A program made the position numbers and the translations under genes. DNA of 64,000 nt from contig NZ_SMKV01000010.1 in NCBI RefSeq assembly GCF_004348445.1, positions 120,135 through 184,134 on the forward strand, in the 5' to 3' direction. Positions 44,799 through 54,344 of the stretch are shown piece after piece. This DNA comes from Saccharopolyspora aridisoli. GTDB lineage: Bacteria > Actinomycetota > Actinomycetes > Mycobacteriales > Pseudonocardiaceae. Position 1 is the stretch's first letter, and every line of letters begins with the position of its first letter. The notes beneath the pieces were generated by a model. It had not been told where the DNA came from. It did not search any database and saw only the letters and a program-made list of their open reading frames with translations.

Positions 44799-46234
44799 AG
44801 GGTCAGCGCTGCGTACTGGACCTCGGTGAACTCCTCGAGTCCGATGTCGGCGCCCTCCCTGCCGAGCCCCGACTGCTTGACGCCGCCCATCGGGGCGAAG
44901 GCGACGCTGGGCAGCGGCTCGTTGACACCGAGGATGCCCACGTCCAGCTGCTCGCCGATGCGCCACCCGGCACCGAGATCACCGGAGTACACGTAACCGG
45001 CAAGTCCCATCTCGGTGGCGTTGGCGGTGGTCAGCGCATCCTCGACGGTGGAGAACCGGAAAACACCCGCCACCGGTCCGAACACCTCCTCCGCGGCCAG
45101 GCCGACGTCCTGGGGCACTCCCGTGAGCACGCACGGCGCGACGTAGCTACCGGACTCCGGGAGTCGCTGCTGGCCGCCGTGGACCTGGGCACCCGCTGCG
45201 ACGGCTTCGGCCACCAGACCGCGAACGGCCGCCGCGCGCTCGTCGTCGATCACGGGGCCGAGGTCCGGGCACGGGTCGGCCACCCCGTTCCCGACCGTCA
45301 TCGTCTTGATCCTCGCTGCGAACTCGGCCACGAACTCGTCGTGCACGCCGTCCTGGACCAAGAAGCGGTTCGCCGCGATGCAGGACTGGCCGGTGTTGCG
45401 GAACCGTGCGAGCATCGCGCCCTCGACCGCGGCGTCCACATCGGCATCGTCGAGGACCAGGAATGGCGCGTTCCCACCGAGTTCCAGCAGTGGACGCGTG
45501 ATCCGGTTCGACGCCTGACGCATGATCAGCCGCCCGACCTCAGTGGACCCGGTGAACGAGACGACGCGCACTGCGCGGTGAGCGAGCAGGGCGCCCGTGA
45601 TCTCCGCAGCGGGCCCGTGCACGAGGTTGACCGCGCCCGGCGGCAGCCCGGCATCCGTGAGGCAACGGATCATCTCGGTGACCGCGAGGGGAGCCTTCTC
45701 CGAAACACGCGCCACCACCGTGCAGCCCGCGGCGAGCGCGGGTGCGAGCTTGCGGGCCTGGATCGAGCACGGGAAGTTCCACGGTGTCAGGCTCGCCACC
45801 ACTCCGGCCGGTTTGCGGCGCACGAGGTGCCGCCGGACCGCCACCTCCTCCTGCACCACCGCTCCATGCCTCCGCCTCGCCTGCTCGGCGAACCAGCGGA
45901 AGTACTCCACCGAGAAGGCGATCTCGCCGCGCGCTTCGGGAAGTCGCTTGCCCGCCTCGCGGGCGAGCAGATCGGCGAGGAGATCGGCACGCTCCTCGAT
46001 CAGGTCTGCCCCGGCCGACAGCAGACGACACCGCTCCCGGACACCGGTGCCGGCCCAGCCGGCGAAGGCGACTGCCGCCGCATCGGCCGCGGCGGTGGCG
46101 TCTGCGGCCGCCTGCTCGGCATCCGTCCAGTCCAGACGTCCGACGAGACTGCCATCAGCCGGGTTGTGGACGTCCAAGGTGGACTCGCGCGAGGTCCACC
46201 GTCCGTCGATCAGGACTGTGGGCTGGGTAGGCAT
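44795..46234 (-). CDS. NAD(P)+ aldehyde dehydrogenase (sulfolactaldehyde dehydrogenase candidate)
   Basis: A 479-residue aldehyde dehydrogenase with LTPWNFPCSIQARKLAPALA, general base in LLELGGNAPFLVLDDADVD and nucleophile in FRNTGQSCIAANRFLV. It resembles succinate semialdehyde and sulfolactaldehyde/glycolaldehyde dehydrogenases. Beside a TauE/SafE exporter and a KDPG-type aldolase, the best guess is oxidation of the non-pyruvate half of the aldol cleavage, namely sulfolactaldehyde to sulfolactate. Glycolaldehyde or glyceraldehyde is the alternative. ATG 46234 is chosen because AGGAGA lies seven bases upstream. Confidence 0.85.
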   Translation of the reverse strand: MPTQPTVLIDGRWTSRESTLDVHNPADGSLVGRLDWTDAEQAAADATAAADAAAVAFAGWAGTGVRERCRLLSAGADLIEERADLLADLLAREAGKRLPEARGEIAFSVEYFRWFAEQARRRHGAVVQEEVAVRRHLVRRKPAGVVASLTPWNFPCSIQARKLAPALAAGCTVVARVSEKAPLAVTEMIRCLTDAGLPPGAVNLVHGPAAEITGALLAHRAVRVVSFTGSTEVGRLIMRQASNRITRPLLELGGNAPFLVLDDADVDAAVEGAMLARFRNTGQSCIAANRFLVQDGVHDEFVAEFAARIKTMTVGNGVADPCPDLGPVIDDERAAAVRGLVAEAVAAGAQVHGGQQRLPESGSYVAPCVLTGVPQDVGLAAEEVFGPVAGVFRFSTVEDALTTANATEMGLAGYVYSGDLGAGWRIGEQLDVGILGVNEPLPSVAFAPMGGVKQSGLGREGADIGLEEFTEVQYAALTL

Positions 46235-46384
46235 TCGTTCGTCTCCTGTCATCGGTGTTCCGGAGGAGCTTCCACGGCCGGGGCGGGCGGCCGCCGGTCC
46301 TGCCCGAGGCTCGCACCCTCTGGGCAGGGATCGCGGCGATGGGAGCCCTCCGCCGCGCGGGGGACTCCCATCGGCTCAGTCGGC

Positions 46385-47842
46385 TCAGTTCGATCTCGTC
46401 GACGTGCTCGCGCCGACCTCATCGCACGTGTCCAGGTCCTCGTCGCCGTGTTCTTCGACGTCCTTGCCCACCGGGTCCCAGCGGATGACCACCAGCGCGA
46501 TGATCGCGACGAGCGGGGCGAGCACGATCGCTCCGATCGTGAAGCGCATGCCTTGCGCGTCGAGCAGGACCGGGAAGGCGAAGGCGCCGATGATGCCGCC
46601 GACCCGGGTGATCGCCTGCGTGTACCCGCCGCCGATCCCTCGGATGGCGGTCGGGTAGGACAGCGTTCCCATCGCAGTGCCGACGTAGCCCGCGCCGAAG
46701 TTGTGCGCGGCTGAGAACACCGCGATCAGGACCACCGCGATCGAGGCGGCGAGAACGCTGAACGCGCCGCTGATGATCGCCAGACAGCCCGCGGTGATGG
46801 AGAAACCGATCAGGCCGAGTCGTCGAAGGCCCAATCGTTGTGTCCCGGCGACGCAGCCGAGCGCACCGATCGCGCCGATGAGGTTGACCACGCCGGAGAG
46901 CACCAGCACCAGCACGATGTCGTCCGGGAACAACGAGCTGAAGATCTTCGGCATGTACAGCGAGATCGCGTAGTACTGCGCGGCCTGGCAGACCACGAGG
47001 ATGCTGACCAGGATGGTGCGCGCTGTGTAGGGCGGCCGGAACAGCGCGAGCAGGCTGCCTGCGCGGGAACGCCCCTCCTGCGGCGCCACGACCCGGCGCT
47101 CCTCGTCCACGGTGACTTCGAGGTCGTAGTTCTTCCGCAGGATCTCCGCGGCCTTCTCGAGCCCTTCGTACTTCGCCGCCCACATCGGGGACTCGGCGGT
47201 GTAGATGAACCGGAGGATCAGCACGATCAGGGCGGGGACGGCGCCGAGACCGATGGACCACCGCCACAGCTGCTCGCCGACACCGATGAAGTGGAACGGG
47301 ATGATCACGAAGAACGCGACCGCCGCCGCGGCCGTGGACATCACCTGGGCCATCGTGACGTTGCGGCCCTTGTTGGAGATCGCGCTGTACTCCGCGACGA
47401 ACGCCAACGCAACGGGAACGTCGAGCCCGACGCCGACACCCATCAGGAATCGCCAGAGGCAGAACAGCTCCGGGTTCGGCGCCGTCGCCGCCAGCACCGT
47501 GGCGCCGACCAGCAGGAACAGCGTGATCAGCAACATCTTCGTGCGGCCGACCCGGTCGGTGAGGTAGCCACCGAAGAGCCCGCCGAACATCGCGCCGAGC
47601 AGGATGGTCATCGAGATGACGGGCAGCGAGTGCAGGCTCAACCCCGAGTTCGTGAGGTTGAACTCCGAGGTGATCTGCACGGTCCCGAGACCGAAGCTGC
47701 TCAGGTCCCAGCCGTCCACGAAGATGCTGCCGAGCGCAACGATCTTGACCAAGGCGGGGTTCTTGGGACGGATCCGGCCTGTGTCGATCAGGCGCAGGAC
47801 GTCGTCCGGCTTCCGGAGCACGACGGCGGCGTTGCCTGTCAT
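46385..47842 (-). CDS. MFS sugar importer of the GH31 locus
   Basis: A 485-residue, 12-helix major facilitator close to the sugar-porter and benzoate-type branches: IFVDGWDLSSFGLGTVQ in helix 1, DRVGRTKMLL in loop 2-3, GVGVGLDVPVALAFVAEYSA in helix 4-5, and a large central loop rich in charged residues. Both termini are cytosolic. It is divergent from the GH31 gene, with the GntR operator 23 bp before its start, and likely imports the glycoside or sugar used by that operon. Confidence 0.82.
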   Translation of the reverse strand: MTGNAAVVLRKPDDVLRLIDTGRIRPKNPALVKIVALGSIFVDGWDLSSFGLGTVQITSEFNLTNSGLSLHSLPVISMTILLGAMFGGLFGGYLTDRVGRTKMLLITLFLLVGATVLAATAPNPELFCLWRFLMGVGVGLDVPVALAFVAEYSAISNKGRNVTMAQVMSTAAAAVAFFVIIPFHFIGVGEQLWRWSIGLGAVPALIVLILRFIYTAESPMWAAKYEGLEKAAEILRKNYDLEVTVDEERRVVAPQEGRSRAGSLLALFRPPYTARTILVSILVVCQAAQYYAISLYMPKIFSSLFPDDIVLVLVLSGVVNLIGAIGALGCVAGTQRLGLRRLGLIGFSITAGCLAIISGAFSVLAASIAVVLIAVFSAAHNFGAGYVGTAMGTLSYPTAIRGIGGGYTQAITRVGGIIGAFAFPVLLDAQGMRFTIGAIVLAPLVAIIALVVIRWDPVGKDVEEHGDEDLDTCDEVGASTSTRSN

Positions 47843-47864
47843 GGGGTTTCCTTTGCGTGGGGGG

Positions 47865-47882
47865 AAGTGGTAAGACCTCTTG
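47865..47882. promoter_or_regulatory. FadR-type GntR operator, copy 1 (importer/GH31 promoter)
   Basis: AAGTGGTAAGACCTCTTG contains the GntR/FadR-type core TGGT-N3-ACC. Fifteen of its 18 bases match the site at 55104-55121 read on the opposite strand. It lies between the divergent MFS and GH31 genes, so one bound regulator could control both. Confidence 0.75.
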
Positions 47883-47940
47883 CCAGAAGTTAAGCTAGAA
47901 GGGACACCGCGTCAAGATCGCGGTCAACATGGGAGAAGAG

Positions 47941-50286
47941 ATGTCAGCGTTGACAGAGCGGTACATGCTGCGCGAGGTCGAGGAAGTGACAGCGCATCCC
48001 GACACGACCGCCGGACACGGTGTGACCGCGCGAGTCCGCGCCGTTCTCTGCCAACCTGGAGCCGATGGTTTCGGTTACCTCACCGGCGAAACGCTCGCCG
48101 AGCAAGGCATCGAGACGAGCATGCCGAACCTCCCCGAGCTCGACATCCCTCCCCTGCTCACCCGAGAATTCGCGGTTGATGTCCGCTGGGCCGGTCCGGA
48201 GGTCGTGCGCATCACGATCGGCGCGGCCGACAGGCAGCGTTCAGCACCGACAGGAACCGAGCACGGCATCCTCGTCACGCCCAAGTACGCCGAGACCAGC
48301 ACAACGGTCGAGCAGGACGAGCACGACGTTGTTGTGGTGAGCGGGGGTCGGCTGCGCGTCAGGCTCGGTCGGCGCCCCTTCTCCCTGGAAGTCCAGGACA
48401 CCGCCACCGGCGCCACACTGATCAGCACGGCTGGGAAGCTCCGCCAAGTCGCCGGACTGCCCATCTCCCCCGCCGCCACTGCAGGTGGGACGACCGCGGT
48501 CAACCTCGAACTCGGCCCCGACGAGGAGATCCTCGGCTTCGGCGAGCAGTTCGGCCGCTCGGTGAAGAACGGCCAGCGGCTGCGCCTGCGCGTCGAGGAC
48601 GCGCTCGGCACCGGGACCGGCATGGCCTACAAACCGGCCCCGGTCTGGTACTCCACGGCGGGTTACCTCGCGCTGATCAACACCGGTGCCGTCGTCAACG
48701 CCGACGTCGGCCACTCCCGCAACGGCGTGTTCGGCGTCGAAGCCGAGTGCGGCGAGCTGGACCTCTACCTGATCGCGGGTCCCGAGCCCAAGCAGGCGCT
48801 GACGACCTACACACGGCTGACCGGGCGTGGAGCGGTTCCCCCGGTGTGGGCGTTCGGGTACTGGCTCGGCCGCTGCAGGTACCACTCCGCCTCGCAGATG
48901 GAGGAGATCGGCCGCACGCTGCGGGAACTGGGCGTTCCGTGCGACATCCTGCACCTGGACCCCGACTGGCTCGTCGTGGACAGGCTTAACTGCGACTTCA
49001 TCTGGAACACCGACCGCTTCGGCGATCGAGCGGAGTTCATCACCGCGTTGGAGCGTCTCGGCCTGCGGCTCTCGGTCTGGGAACTGCCCTACCTCGACCC
49101 GGCATCGCCCCGCTACGCCGAGGCGGCCGAGCGCGGCTACCTCATCACCGACGCCGACGGGGAGATCGCCACGATCGCGGGCACGCCCGTCCCCGACGGA
49201 CGGCCTCGGGCACTGCTGGACTTCACCTCGCCCGAGGCTCGCCGCTGGTGGCAGGACCTGCACGGGCCATTCCTCGACGACGGCGTCGCCGTGTTCAAGA
49301 CCGACTTCGGCGAGGGCCTGCCCGACGACGTCCGACTCGCCGGCGGAACCGGAGCCGAGCACGCGCACAACCTGTACCCGCTGCGCTACAACGGTGCGGT
49401 GAGCGAGGCCATCGCCGAGAAGACCGGTCGCGCACCCCTGGTGTGGGGCCGTTCCGGCTGGGCGGGGTCGCACCGCTACCCCGCGCAGTGGGGTGGAGAC
49501 GCGGAGTCCACGGTGTCGGGCATGCGCGCGACCCTGCGCGGCGGCCTGTCGCACGCCATGAGCATGCCAGGCTTGTGGGGACACGACATCGGCGGTTTCT
49601 TCGGCCCCGAGCTCACACCTGAGCTCTACGTGCGCTGGACGCAGTTCGGCGCGCTCTCGCCTCTCATGCGCGCCCACGGACTTCGTCCGCGCGAGCCGTG
49701 GGAGTTCGGCGAGCACGCCTTGGACATCGCACGCGAGTGGATCCGACTGCGCTACTCGCTGCTGCCCTACCTGTGGCAGGCCGCGCACGAGTCGGCCGAG
49801 CACGGCTGGCCGATGCTGCGCCCGCTGGCGCTGGAGTTCCCCGACGACGACCTCGCCACGGCGCGCGACGACGCGTTCCTGCTCGGCTCAGACCTGCTCG
49901 TCGTTCCGGTCTTCGACGACGGCGGCGAGCCGGTGCGGCGTCGCTTCTACATCCCCCGCGGCGGGTGGACGGACCTCGTGACCGGCGATCGGCACGAAGG
50001 TCCGGCGCTGCACGAGGAATTCGTGCCGTTGGAACGCATTCCGGTGCTGGTGCGCGACGGTGCGCTGCTGCCGAGGTTGGTGGTGGACGAGCACGTGCGC
50101 AACACCGACGACCTGCTCGGCGCCCCGTGGGAACTGCACGCCTACGGCGACGTGTCCACCGCTGCTACGTTCTTCGACTTCCGCTCCCGCCCGTTCACGG
50201 TCGAGGTGAACGGCGATCAACTCGCCACCGGCTCGTCGACGCAGTTGAGCCTGGTCCGCCACACGCCGCAGGAGGCACGGTCATGA
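47941..50286 (+). CDS. GH31 alpha-glycosidase (sulfoquinovosidase or alpha-xylosidase)
   Basis: A 781-residue GH31 enzyme without signal peptide, so cytosolic. Nucleophile D455 (VAVFKTDFGEGLP) and acid/base D520 (AQWGGDAESTVSGMRA) are 65 residues apart, as in E. coli YicI. The KTDFGE and HDIGGF motifs are YicI-like (alpha-xylosidase). However, in the -1 subsite loop (DPDWLVVDRLNCDFIW) R348 stands where YicI has Phe-Gln and where sulfoquinovosidase YihQ has its sulfonate-binding Arg. ATG 47941 has GGGAG five bases upstream. It is the first gene of an operon encoding dehydratase, dehydrogenase, aldolase and lactonase, so it feeds a monosaccharide into them. ATGA overlap with the next gene. Confidence 0.9.
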   Translation: MSALTERYMLREVEEVTAHPDTTAGHGVTARVRAVLCQPGADGFGYLTGETLAEQGIETSMPNLPELDIPPLLTREFAVDVRWAGPEVVRITIGAADRQRSAPTGTEHGILVTPKYAETSTTVEQDEHDVVVVSGGRLRVRLGRRPFSLEVQDTATGATLISTAGKLRQVAGLPISPAATAGGTTAVNLELGPDEEILGFGEQFGRSVKNGQRLRLRVEDALGTGTGMAYKPAPVWYSTAGYLALINTGAVVNADVGHSRNGVFGVEAECGELDLYLIAGPEPKQALTTYTRLTGRGAVPPVWAFGYWLGRCRYHSASQMEEIGRTLRELGVPCDILHLDPDWLVVDRLNCDFIWNTDRFGDRAEFITALERLGLRLSVWELPYLDPASPRYAEAAERGYLITDADGEIATIAGTPVPDGRPRALLDFTSPEARRWWQDLHGPFLDDGVAVFKTDFGEGLPDDVRLAGGTGAEHAHNLYPLRYNGAVSEAIAEKTGRAPLVWGRSGWAGSHRYPAQWGGDAESTVSGMRATLRGGLSHAMSMPGLWGHDIGGFFGPELTPELYVRWTQFGALSPLMRAHGLRPREPWEFGEHALDIAREWIRLRYSLLPYLWQAAHESAEHGWPMLRPLALEFPDDDLATARDDAFLLGSDLLVVPVFDDGGEPVRRRFYIPRGGWTDLVTGDRHEGPALHEEFVPLERIPVLVRDGALLPRLVVDEHVRNTDDLLGAPWELHAYGDVSTAATFFDFRSRPFTVEVNGDQLATGSSTQLSLVRHTPQEARS

Positions 50287-52016
50287 CATCGCCCGAACCC
50301 GCACGACGCAGCACATCCTGGTTCGGCGCCGAAGGCAAGATGGGCTTCGTCCACAGGTCCAAGCTGTACAACTCGGGCCGTTCACCGGAGATGTTCGACG
50401 GCAGGCCCGTCATCGGGATCTGCAACAGCTGGTCGGAGCTCACGCCCTGCAACCGGCACCTGCGCGACGTGGCCGAGGCGGTCAAGCGCGGCGTGCTGCT
50501 GGCCGGTGGATTCCCGCTGGAGTTCCCGACGATGTCGCTGGGCGAGACGCTGATGCGCCCATCGGCGATGCTCTACCGCAACCTGATGGCGATGGAAGTC
50601 GAGGAGAACCTCCGCTCGTACCCGCTCGACGGCGTGGTGCTGCTCGCCGGCTGTGACAAGACCGTTCCCGCTCAGCTCATGGGTGCACTCAGCGCCGACC
50701 TGCCGGCGATCATGCTCACCGGCGGGCCGATGCTCAACGGCAAGTTCCGGGGCACCGACGCCGGTTCCGGCACGCACGTGTGGCAGTTCGCCGAGGAGGT
50801 CCGGGCGGGCCGGATGAGCCGCGCCGAGTTCGGCCAGGCCGAGGCGTGCCTGTCCCGCAGCGCGGGGCACTGCACGACCATGGGCACGGCGTCCACGATG
50901 GCCTGCCTGGTGGAGGTCATGGGCCTGTCGTTACCGGGCAGTGCGGCAGTGCCCGCCGTGGACGCGGGCCGCTCCGCGCTCGCCGAGCAGTCGGGCAGGC
51001 GGATCGTGTCCATGGTGGAGGAGGACCTGCGGCCTTCGACCGTCCTGGACCGGCGGTCGTTCGAGAACGCGGCGCGGCTCAACGCCGCGATCGGCGGGTC
51101 CACCAACGCCATCGTGCACCTGAGCGCGCTGGCCGGGCGCGCCGAGGTCGACTTCCCGCTGGAGGAGTTCGACCGGCAGGCTCGCGACATCCCGCTACTG
51201 GTCGACCTGCTGCCGTCCGGCCGGTTCCTCATGGAGGAGTTCAGCTACGCGGGCGGCGTGCCCGCGGTGGTGACCGAGCTGGGCGACCAGCTCCACGGCG
51301 ACGCGCGCACGGTCACCGGCCAGAGCCTCGCCGAGAACTGCACGGGTGCTCAGAACTGGAACTCAGAGGTGATCCGCACGCGGGCGGAACCGGTGCAGCC
51401 CGCGGGGTCGGCCACAGCGGTGCTCACCGGCAACCTCGCCCCGAACGGCGCGGTGATCAAGATGTCGGCGGCCTCTCCGGAACTGATCGACCACACCGGT
51501 ACAGCGGTGGTCTTCGACACCGTCGAGGAGTACTACGCGCGCTGCGACGACCCGGATCTGCCGGTGGACGCCGACACCGTGCTCGTCGTGCGCGGCGCCG
51601 GGCCGCGCGGTTACCCGGGCATGCCCGAGATCGGCAACCTGTCGATACCCAAGAAGCTGCTGGATGCGGGTGTGCGGGACCTCGTGCGGATCACCGATGG
51701 CCGGATGAGCGGCACCTCCTACGGCACGATCGTCCTGCACGTCGCTCCCGAGTCCGCCGCGGGCGGGCCGCTAGCGCTGCTGCGCACCGGCGACCGTGTG
51801 CACCTGGACGTGGCCGCACGCAGGCTCGACATGCTCGTCGACGATGACGAACTGGCCCGGCGCGCAGCCGAGTTCACCACGGAGGAGCAGCCCGCTGATC
51901 AGGGTGGCGGCTGGAGCGGGTTGTACCGGGAGCACGTCGGCCAGGCCGACACCGGGGCTGACCTGGACTTCCTGCGCGGACGGCGCGGGCACGCGATCCC
52001 CCGGCGGCACCTGTGA
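50283..52016 (+). CDS. IlvD/Edd-family sugar-acid dehydratase
   Basis: A 577-residue dehydratase with [2Fe-2S] ligands C56 (ELTPCNRHL), C124 (LAGCDKTVPA) and C197 (SAGHCTTMGTAST), the pattern of L-arabinonate, D-xylonate and 6-deoxy-6-sulfogluconate dehydratases rather than the [4Fe-4S] Edd. It removes water from an aldonate to give a 2-keto-3-deoxy acid for the aldolase two genes downstream. The branched-chain amino acid enzyme IlvD is excluded by context and by the NWNSEVIRT region. Overlaps both neighbours by four bases. Confidence 0.9.
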   Translation: MTSPEPARRSTSWFGAEGKMGFVHRSKLYNSGRSPEMFDGRPVIGICNSWSELTPCNRHLRDVAEAVKRGVLLAGGFPLEFPTMSLGETLMRPSAMLYRNLMAMEVEENLRSYPLDGVVLLAGCDKTVPAQLMGALSADLPAIMLTGGPMLNGKFRGTDAGSGTHVWQFAEEVRAGRMSRAEFGQAEACLSRSAGHCTTMGTASTMACLVEVMGLSLPGSAAVPAVDAGRSALAEQSGRRIVSMVEEDLRPSTVLDRRSFENAARLNAAIGGSTNAIVHLSALAGRAEVDFPLEEFDRQARDIPLLVDLLPSGRFLMEEFSYAGGVPAVVTELGDQLHGDARTVTGQSLAENCTGAQNWNSEVIRTRAEPVQPAGSATAVLTGNLAPNGAVIKMSAASPELIDHTGTAVVFDTVEEYYARCDDPDLPVDADTVLVVRGAGPRGYPGMPEIGNLSIPKKLLDAGVRDLVRITDGRMSGTSYGTIVLHVAPESAAGGPLALLRTGDRVHLDVAARRLDMLVDDDELARRAAEFTTEEQPADQGGGWSGLYREHVGQADTGADLDFLRGRRGHAIPRRHL

Positions 52017-52048
52017 ACGACGGCAGCGAGGGCTGGAAGGACGAGGGC

Positions 52049-52858
52049 ATGAGAGAGCTCAGCGGGCGTCGGGCGCTCGTGACCGGGGCGGCGACCGGGA
52101 TCGGCCGGGTCGTGGCGCACGACCTGGCCCGTCGCGGCGCGACGGTGCTCGGTGTCGACCGAGACGCGGCCGTGACGGACCTCGCCGGAGGGTGCGAGGA
52201 CCCGGTCGCCGCGCGGCTGGGAGGAGTCGCCTGCGACCTCGCCGACACGCCACAGCTCGAAGCGCTCGCCGACCGCGCCGAGGCGGCACCCGGTTTCGAC
52301 GTGCTGGTCAACTGCGCGGCGGCCTACTCCCCGAAGGGCGGTTTCCTCGACGCGTCCGTCTCCGACTGGAACCGCGTGCTCGCGGTGAACGTCGTTGCCA
52401 CGGGCGTGCTGAGCACCGCCGTGGCGCGCGGGCTGCACGCGGCCGGCAGGACCAGCGGCTCGATCGTGAACTTCTGCAGCCTCCAGGAGGCCATGCCGGT
52501 GCCCGGCTACGGGCCCTACGTCGCCAGCAAGGGCGGCGTGCGCGCGGCGACGAAGGCGCTGGCTGTGGAACTGGCCTCGTGGGGTGTGCGGGTCAACGCG
52601 GTGGCGCCGGGCGTGGTCAACACACCATCCACTTTGGCCACCCTGGACGGCAAGAGCTGGGGTGACGACGGCGCGCCGCCCACGCTGCTCGGCCGCGCAG
52701 GCACCCCCGAGGAGGTCGCGGACGCGGTGGCCTTCCTCGCCTCGGACGCCTCGTCGTTCATCACCGGCACGATCATCCCTGTCGACGGCGGCCGTCACCT
52801 CAGCCGCCGTCACGATCCGACCGGTGATCTCGACGTCACCGCAGGGAGGAACCGATGA
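52049..52858 (+). CDS. SDR-family sugar 1-dehydrogenase
   Basis: A 269-residue short-chain dehydrogenase: cofactor loop TGAATGIGRVV, the NAG-like VNCAAAYSP, catalytic Ser in SIVNFCSLQEA and Y-x3-K in YGPYVASKGGV, and a C-terminal GTIIPVDGGRH. It would oxidise the hexose or pentose released by GH31 at C1 to a lactone using NAD(P)+. ATG 52049 has AAGGACGAGGG upstream; a GTG at 52013 overlapping the dehydratase stop adds 12 unusual residues and is the alternative. It overlaps the aldolase gene by four bases. Confidence 0.87.
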   Translation: MRELSGRRALVTGAATGIGRVVAHDLARRGATVLGVDRDAAVTDLAGGCEDPVAARLGGVACDLADTPQLEALADRAEAAPGFDVLVNCAAAYSPKGGFLDASVSDWNRVLAVNVVATGVLSTAVARGLHAAGRTSGSIVNFCSLQEAMPVPGYGPYVASKGGVRAATKALAVELASWGVRVNAVAPGVVNTPSTLATLDGKSWGDDGAPPTLLGRAGTPEEVADAVAFLASDASSFITGTIIPVDGGRHLSRRHDPTGDLDVTAGRNR

Positions 52859-53478
52859 CTGACATCAACCTCAGCCCGCTCACCGTGGTCTACCGCGGCC
52901 TGACCCCGCAGCAAGCCCTTCGGCTGAGCACGGCGCTGCACGAAGCCGGGATGCGCTCGTTCGAGGTCACCATGACCGGTGACCGTCCGATGGAGACGAT
53001 CGAATTGCTGTGCCGGGAGCTCCCGGGTGACGCGCTGATCGGAGCCGGCACGGTGAGCACACCCGAGCAGGTCACGGCCTCGGCCGCGGCCGGCGCGCGT
53101 TTCGTGGTGTCACCGCACCTCGACGCCCGGGTCGTCGAACGCACTCGCCGCGAAGGGCTGCTCTCGGTGCCGGGGGCGCTCACCCCGACCGAGATCATGA
53201 CGGCCCGGAACGCGGGCGCGGACGTGGTGAAGGTGTTCCCCGTCAACGCGGTCGGTGCCGACTACCTCCGGCAGCTGCGCGGGCCGATGCCGGACCTGGA
53301 GGTGATGGCCAGCGGTGGCGTGACTCCCACGCTGGCCGCCGAGGTGGTGGCGGCGGGGGCGAAGTGCGTGGCCGTTGGGCACCACCTGCTGGGCGCGGAC
53401 CCCGACGGCGGCTTCGACCCAGGAGAGCTGCGGGACCGCACCTCCGAGTTCCTGCGAGCCGCAGGAGCGACGTCATGA
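52855..53478 (+). CDS. KDPG/KHG-type class I aldolase
   Basis: A 207-residue aldolase of the Eda family with E37 (SFEVTMTGDRP) and Schiff-base K126 (GADVVKVFPVNAVG), and the anion loop ASGGVTP followed by AVGHHLL. It cleaves a 2-keto-3-deoxy acid to pyruvate and an aldehyde. In Eda the loop is TGGI with a WL(V/A)P segment for phosphate; here ASGGVTP and a changed C-terminus suggest a non-phosphorylated substrate. Overlaps neighbours by four bases on both sides. Confidence 0.87.
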   Translation: MTDINLSPLTVVYRGLTPQQALRLSTALHEAGMRSFEVTMTGDRPMETIELLCRELPGDALIGAGTVSTPEQVTASAAAGARFVVSPHLDARVVERTRREGLLSVPGALTPTEIMTARNAGADVVKVFPVNAVGADYLRQLRGPMPDLEVMASGGVTPTLAAEVVAAGAKCVAVGHHLLGADPDGGFDPGELRDRTSEFLRAAGATS

Positions 53479-54344
53479 GCGCAGTGGCCGTCGATCCGGT
53501 CGGCGACGTCCGCGCGCGCTTCGGCGAAGGCGCGTTCTGGGACGCGACCACCGAAACCCTGCTGTGGGTGGACATCACGGGTGGGGCGGTGCACCGAACT
53601 TCGCCCGCCGACGGTGCCACCGAACGGTGCGTGCTGGGCGGAGAGGTCGCCGCGGCGTTCCCGACCACGCGCGCGACCGTCGTCGCCGCACGGGACAGCA
53701 CGTTGCTGGAAGTGGCCGGCGAGGAGGTCGTCGGAGAGGTCGCGGGTGTGCCGCCCCATCCCAGGATGCGGTTCAACGACGGCGGCCCCGATCCCCGGGG
53801 CAGGCTGCTGATCGGCACGCTGCACGCCGACAAGGACCCGGGCACCGCGTCGCTCTACCGCCTCGACGACGAGCTGGTTCCGGTGGTCACCGGGGTGACC
53901 GTGTCCAACGGCCTGGGTTGGAGCCCGGACGGCGGGATGCTCTACTACGCCGATACTCCGACGCTGCGCTTGGACGTCTTCGACTACGACACCGGGCAAG
54001 GCCTCCCAGGTGTTCGTCGGACCCTCGCCGACGTCTCCGATTCCCCAGGTAGACCGGACGGACTGACCGTCGACGCCGAGGGCTGCGTGTGGGTGGCCAT
54101 GATCAGGGGCGGTGAGCTCCGCCGGTACGCACCGGACGGGCGGCTCGACCGCGTTGTGCCGCTGCCTGTTTCGCACCCGACGAGCGTCGCTTTCGGCGGG
54201 GCCGACTTGGGCGACCTGTTCGTGACGAGCGCTCTGGACCCGTTGTCGGCGGCCGAACGCCACGAACAGCCGCTGGCGGGTCGGCTGCTGCGGCTCGATC
54301 CCGGCGTCCAGGGCTTGCCCGCCCCGTCAGTGCTCCTACCCTGA
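53475..54344 (+). CDS. SMP-30/gluconolactonase-type lactonase
   Basis: A 289-residue six-bladed propeller of the SMP-30 family: EGAFWDATTETLLWVDITGG with the metal-binding Glu, RFNDGGPDPRGRLLIGT, GVTVSNGLGWSPDGGMLYYA with the conserved Asn, and GRPDGLTVDAEGCVWVA with the catalytic Asp. It hydrolyses the aldonolactone made by the SDR. It is the last gene of the operon and ends nine bases inside the convergent GntR gene. Confidence 0.88.
   Translation: MSAVAVDPVGDVRARFGEGAFWDATTETLLWVDITGGAVHRTSPADGATERCVLGGEVAAAFPTTRATVVAARDSTLLEVAGEEVVGEVAGVPPHPRMRFNDGGPDPRGRLLIGTLHADKDPGTASLYRLDDELVPVVTGVTVSNGLGWSPDGGMLYYADTPTLRLDVFDYDTGQGLPGVRRTLADVSDSPGRPDGLTVDAEGCVWVAMIRGGELRRYAPDGRLDRVVPLPVSHPTSVAFGGADLGDLFVTSALDPLSAAERHEQPLAGRLLRLDPGVQGLPAPSVLLP

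Noticed and set aside
50283..52016. Reading the dehydratase as branched-chain amino acid IlvD
   Set aside because: It sits between a glycosidase and a sugar dehydrogenase with ATGA overlaps, and its Cys pattern fits sugar-acid dehydratases.
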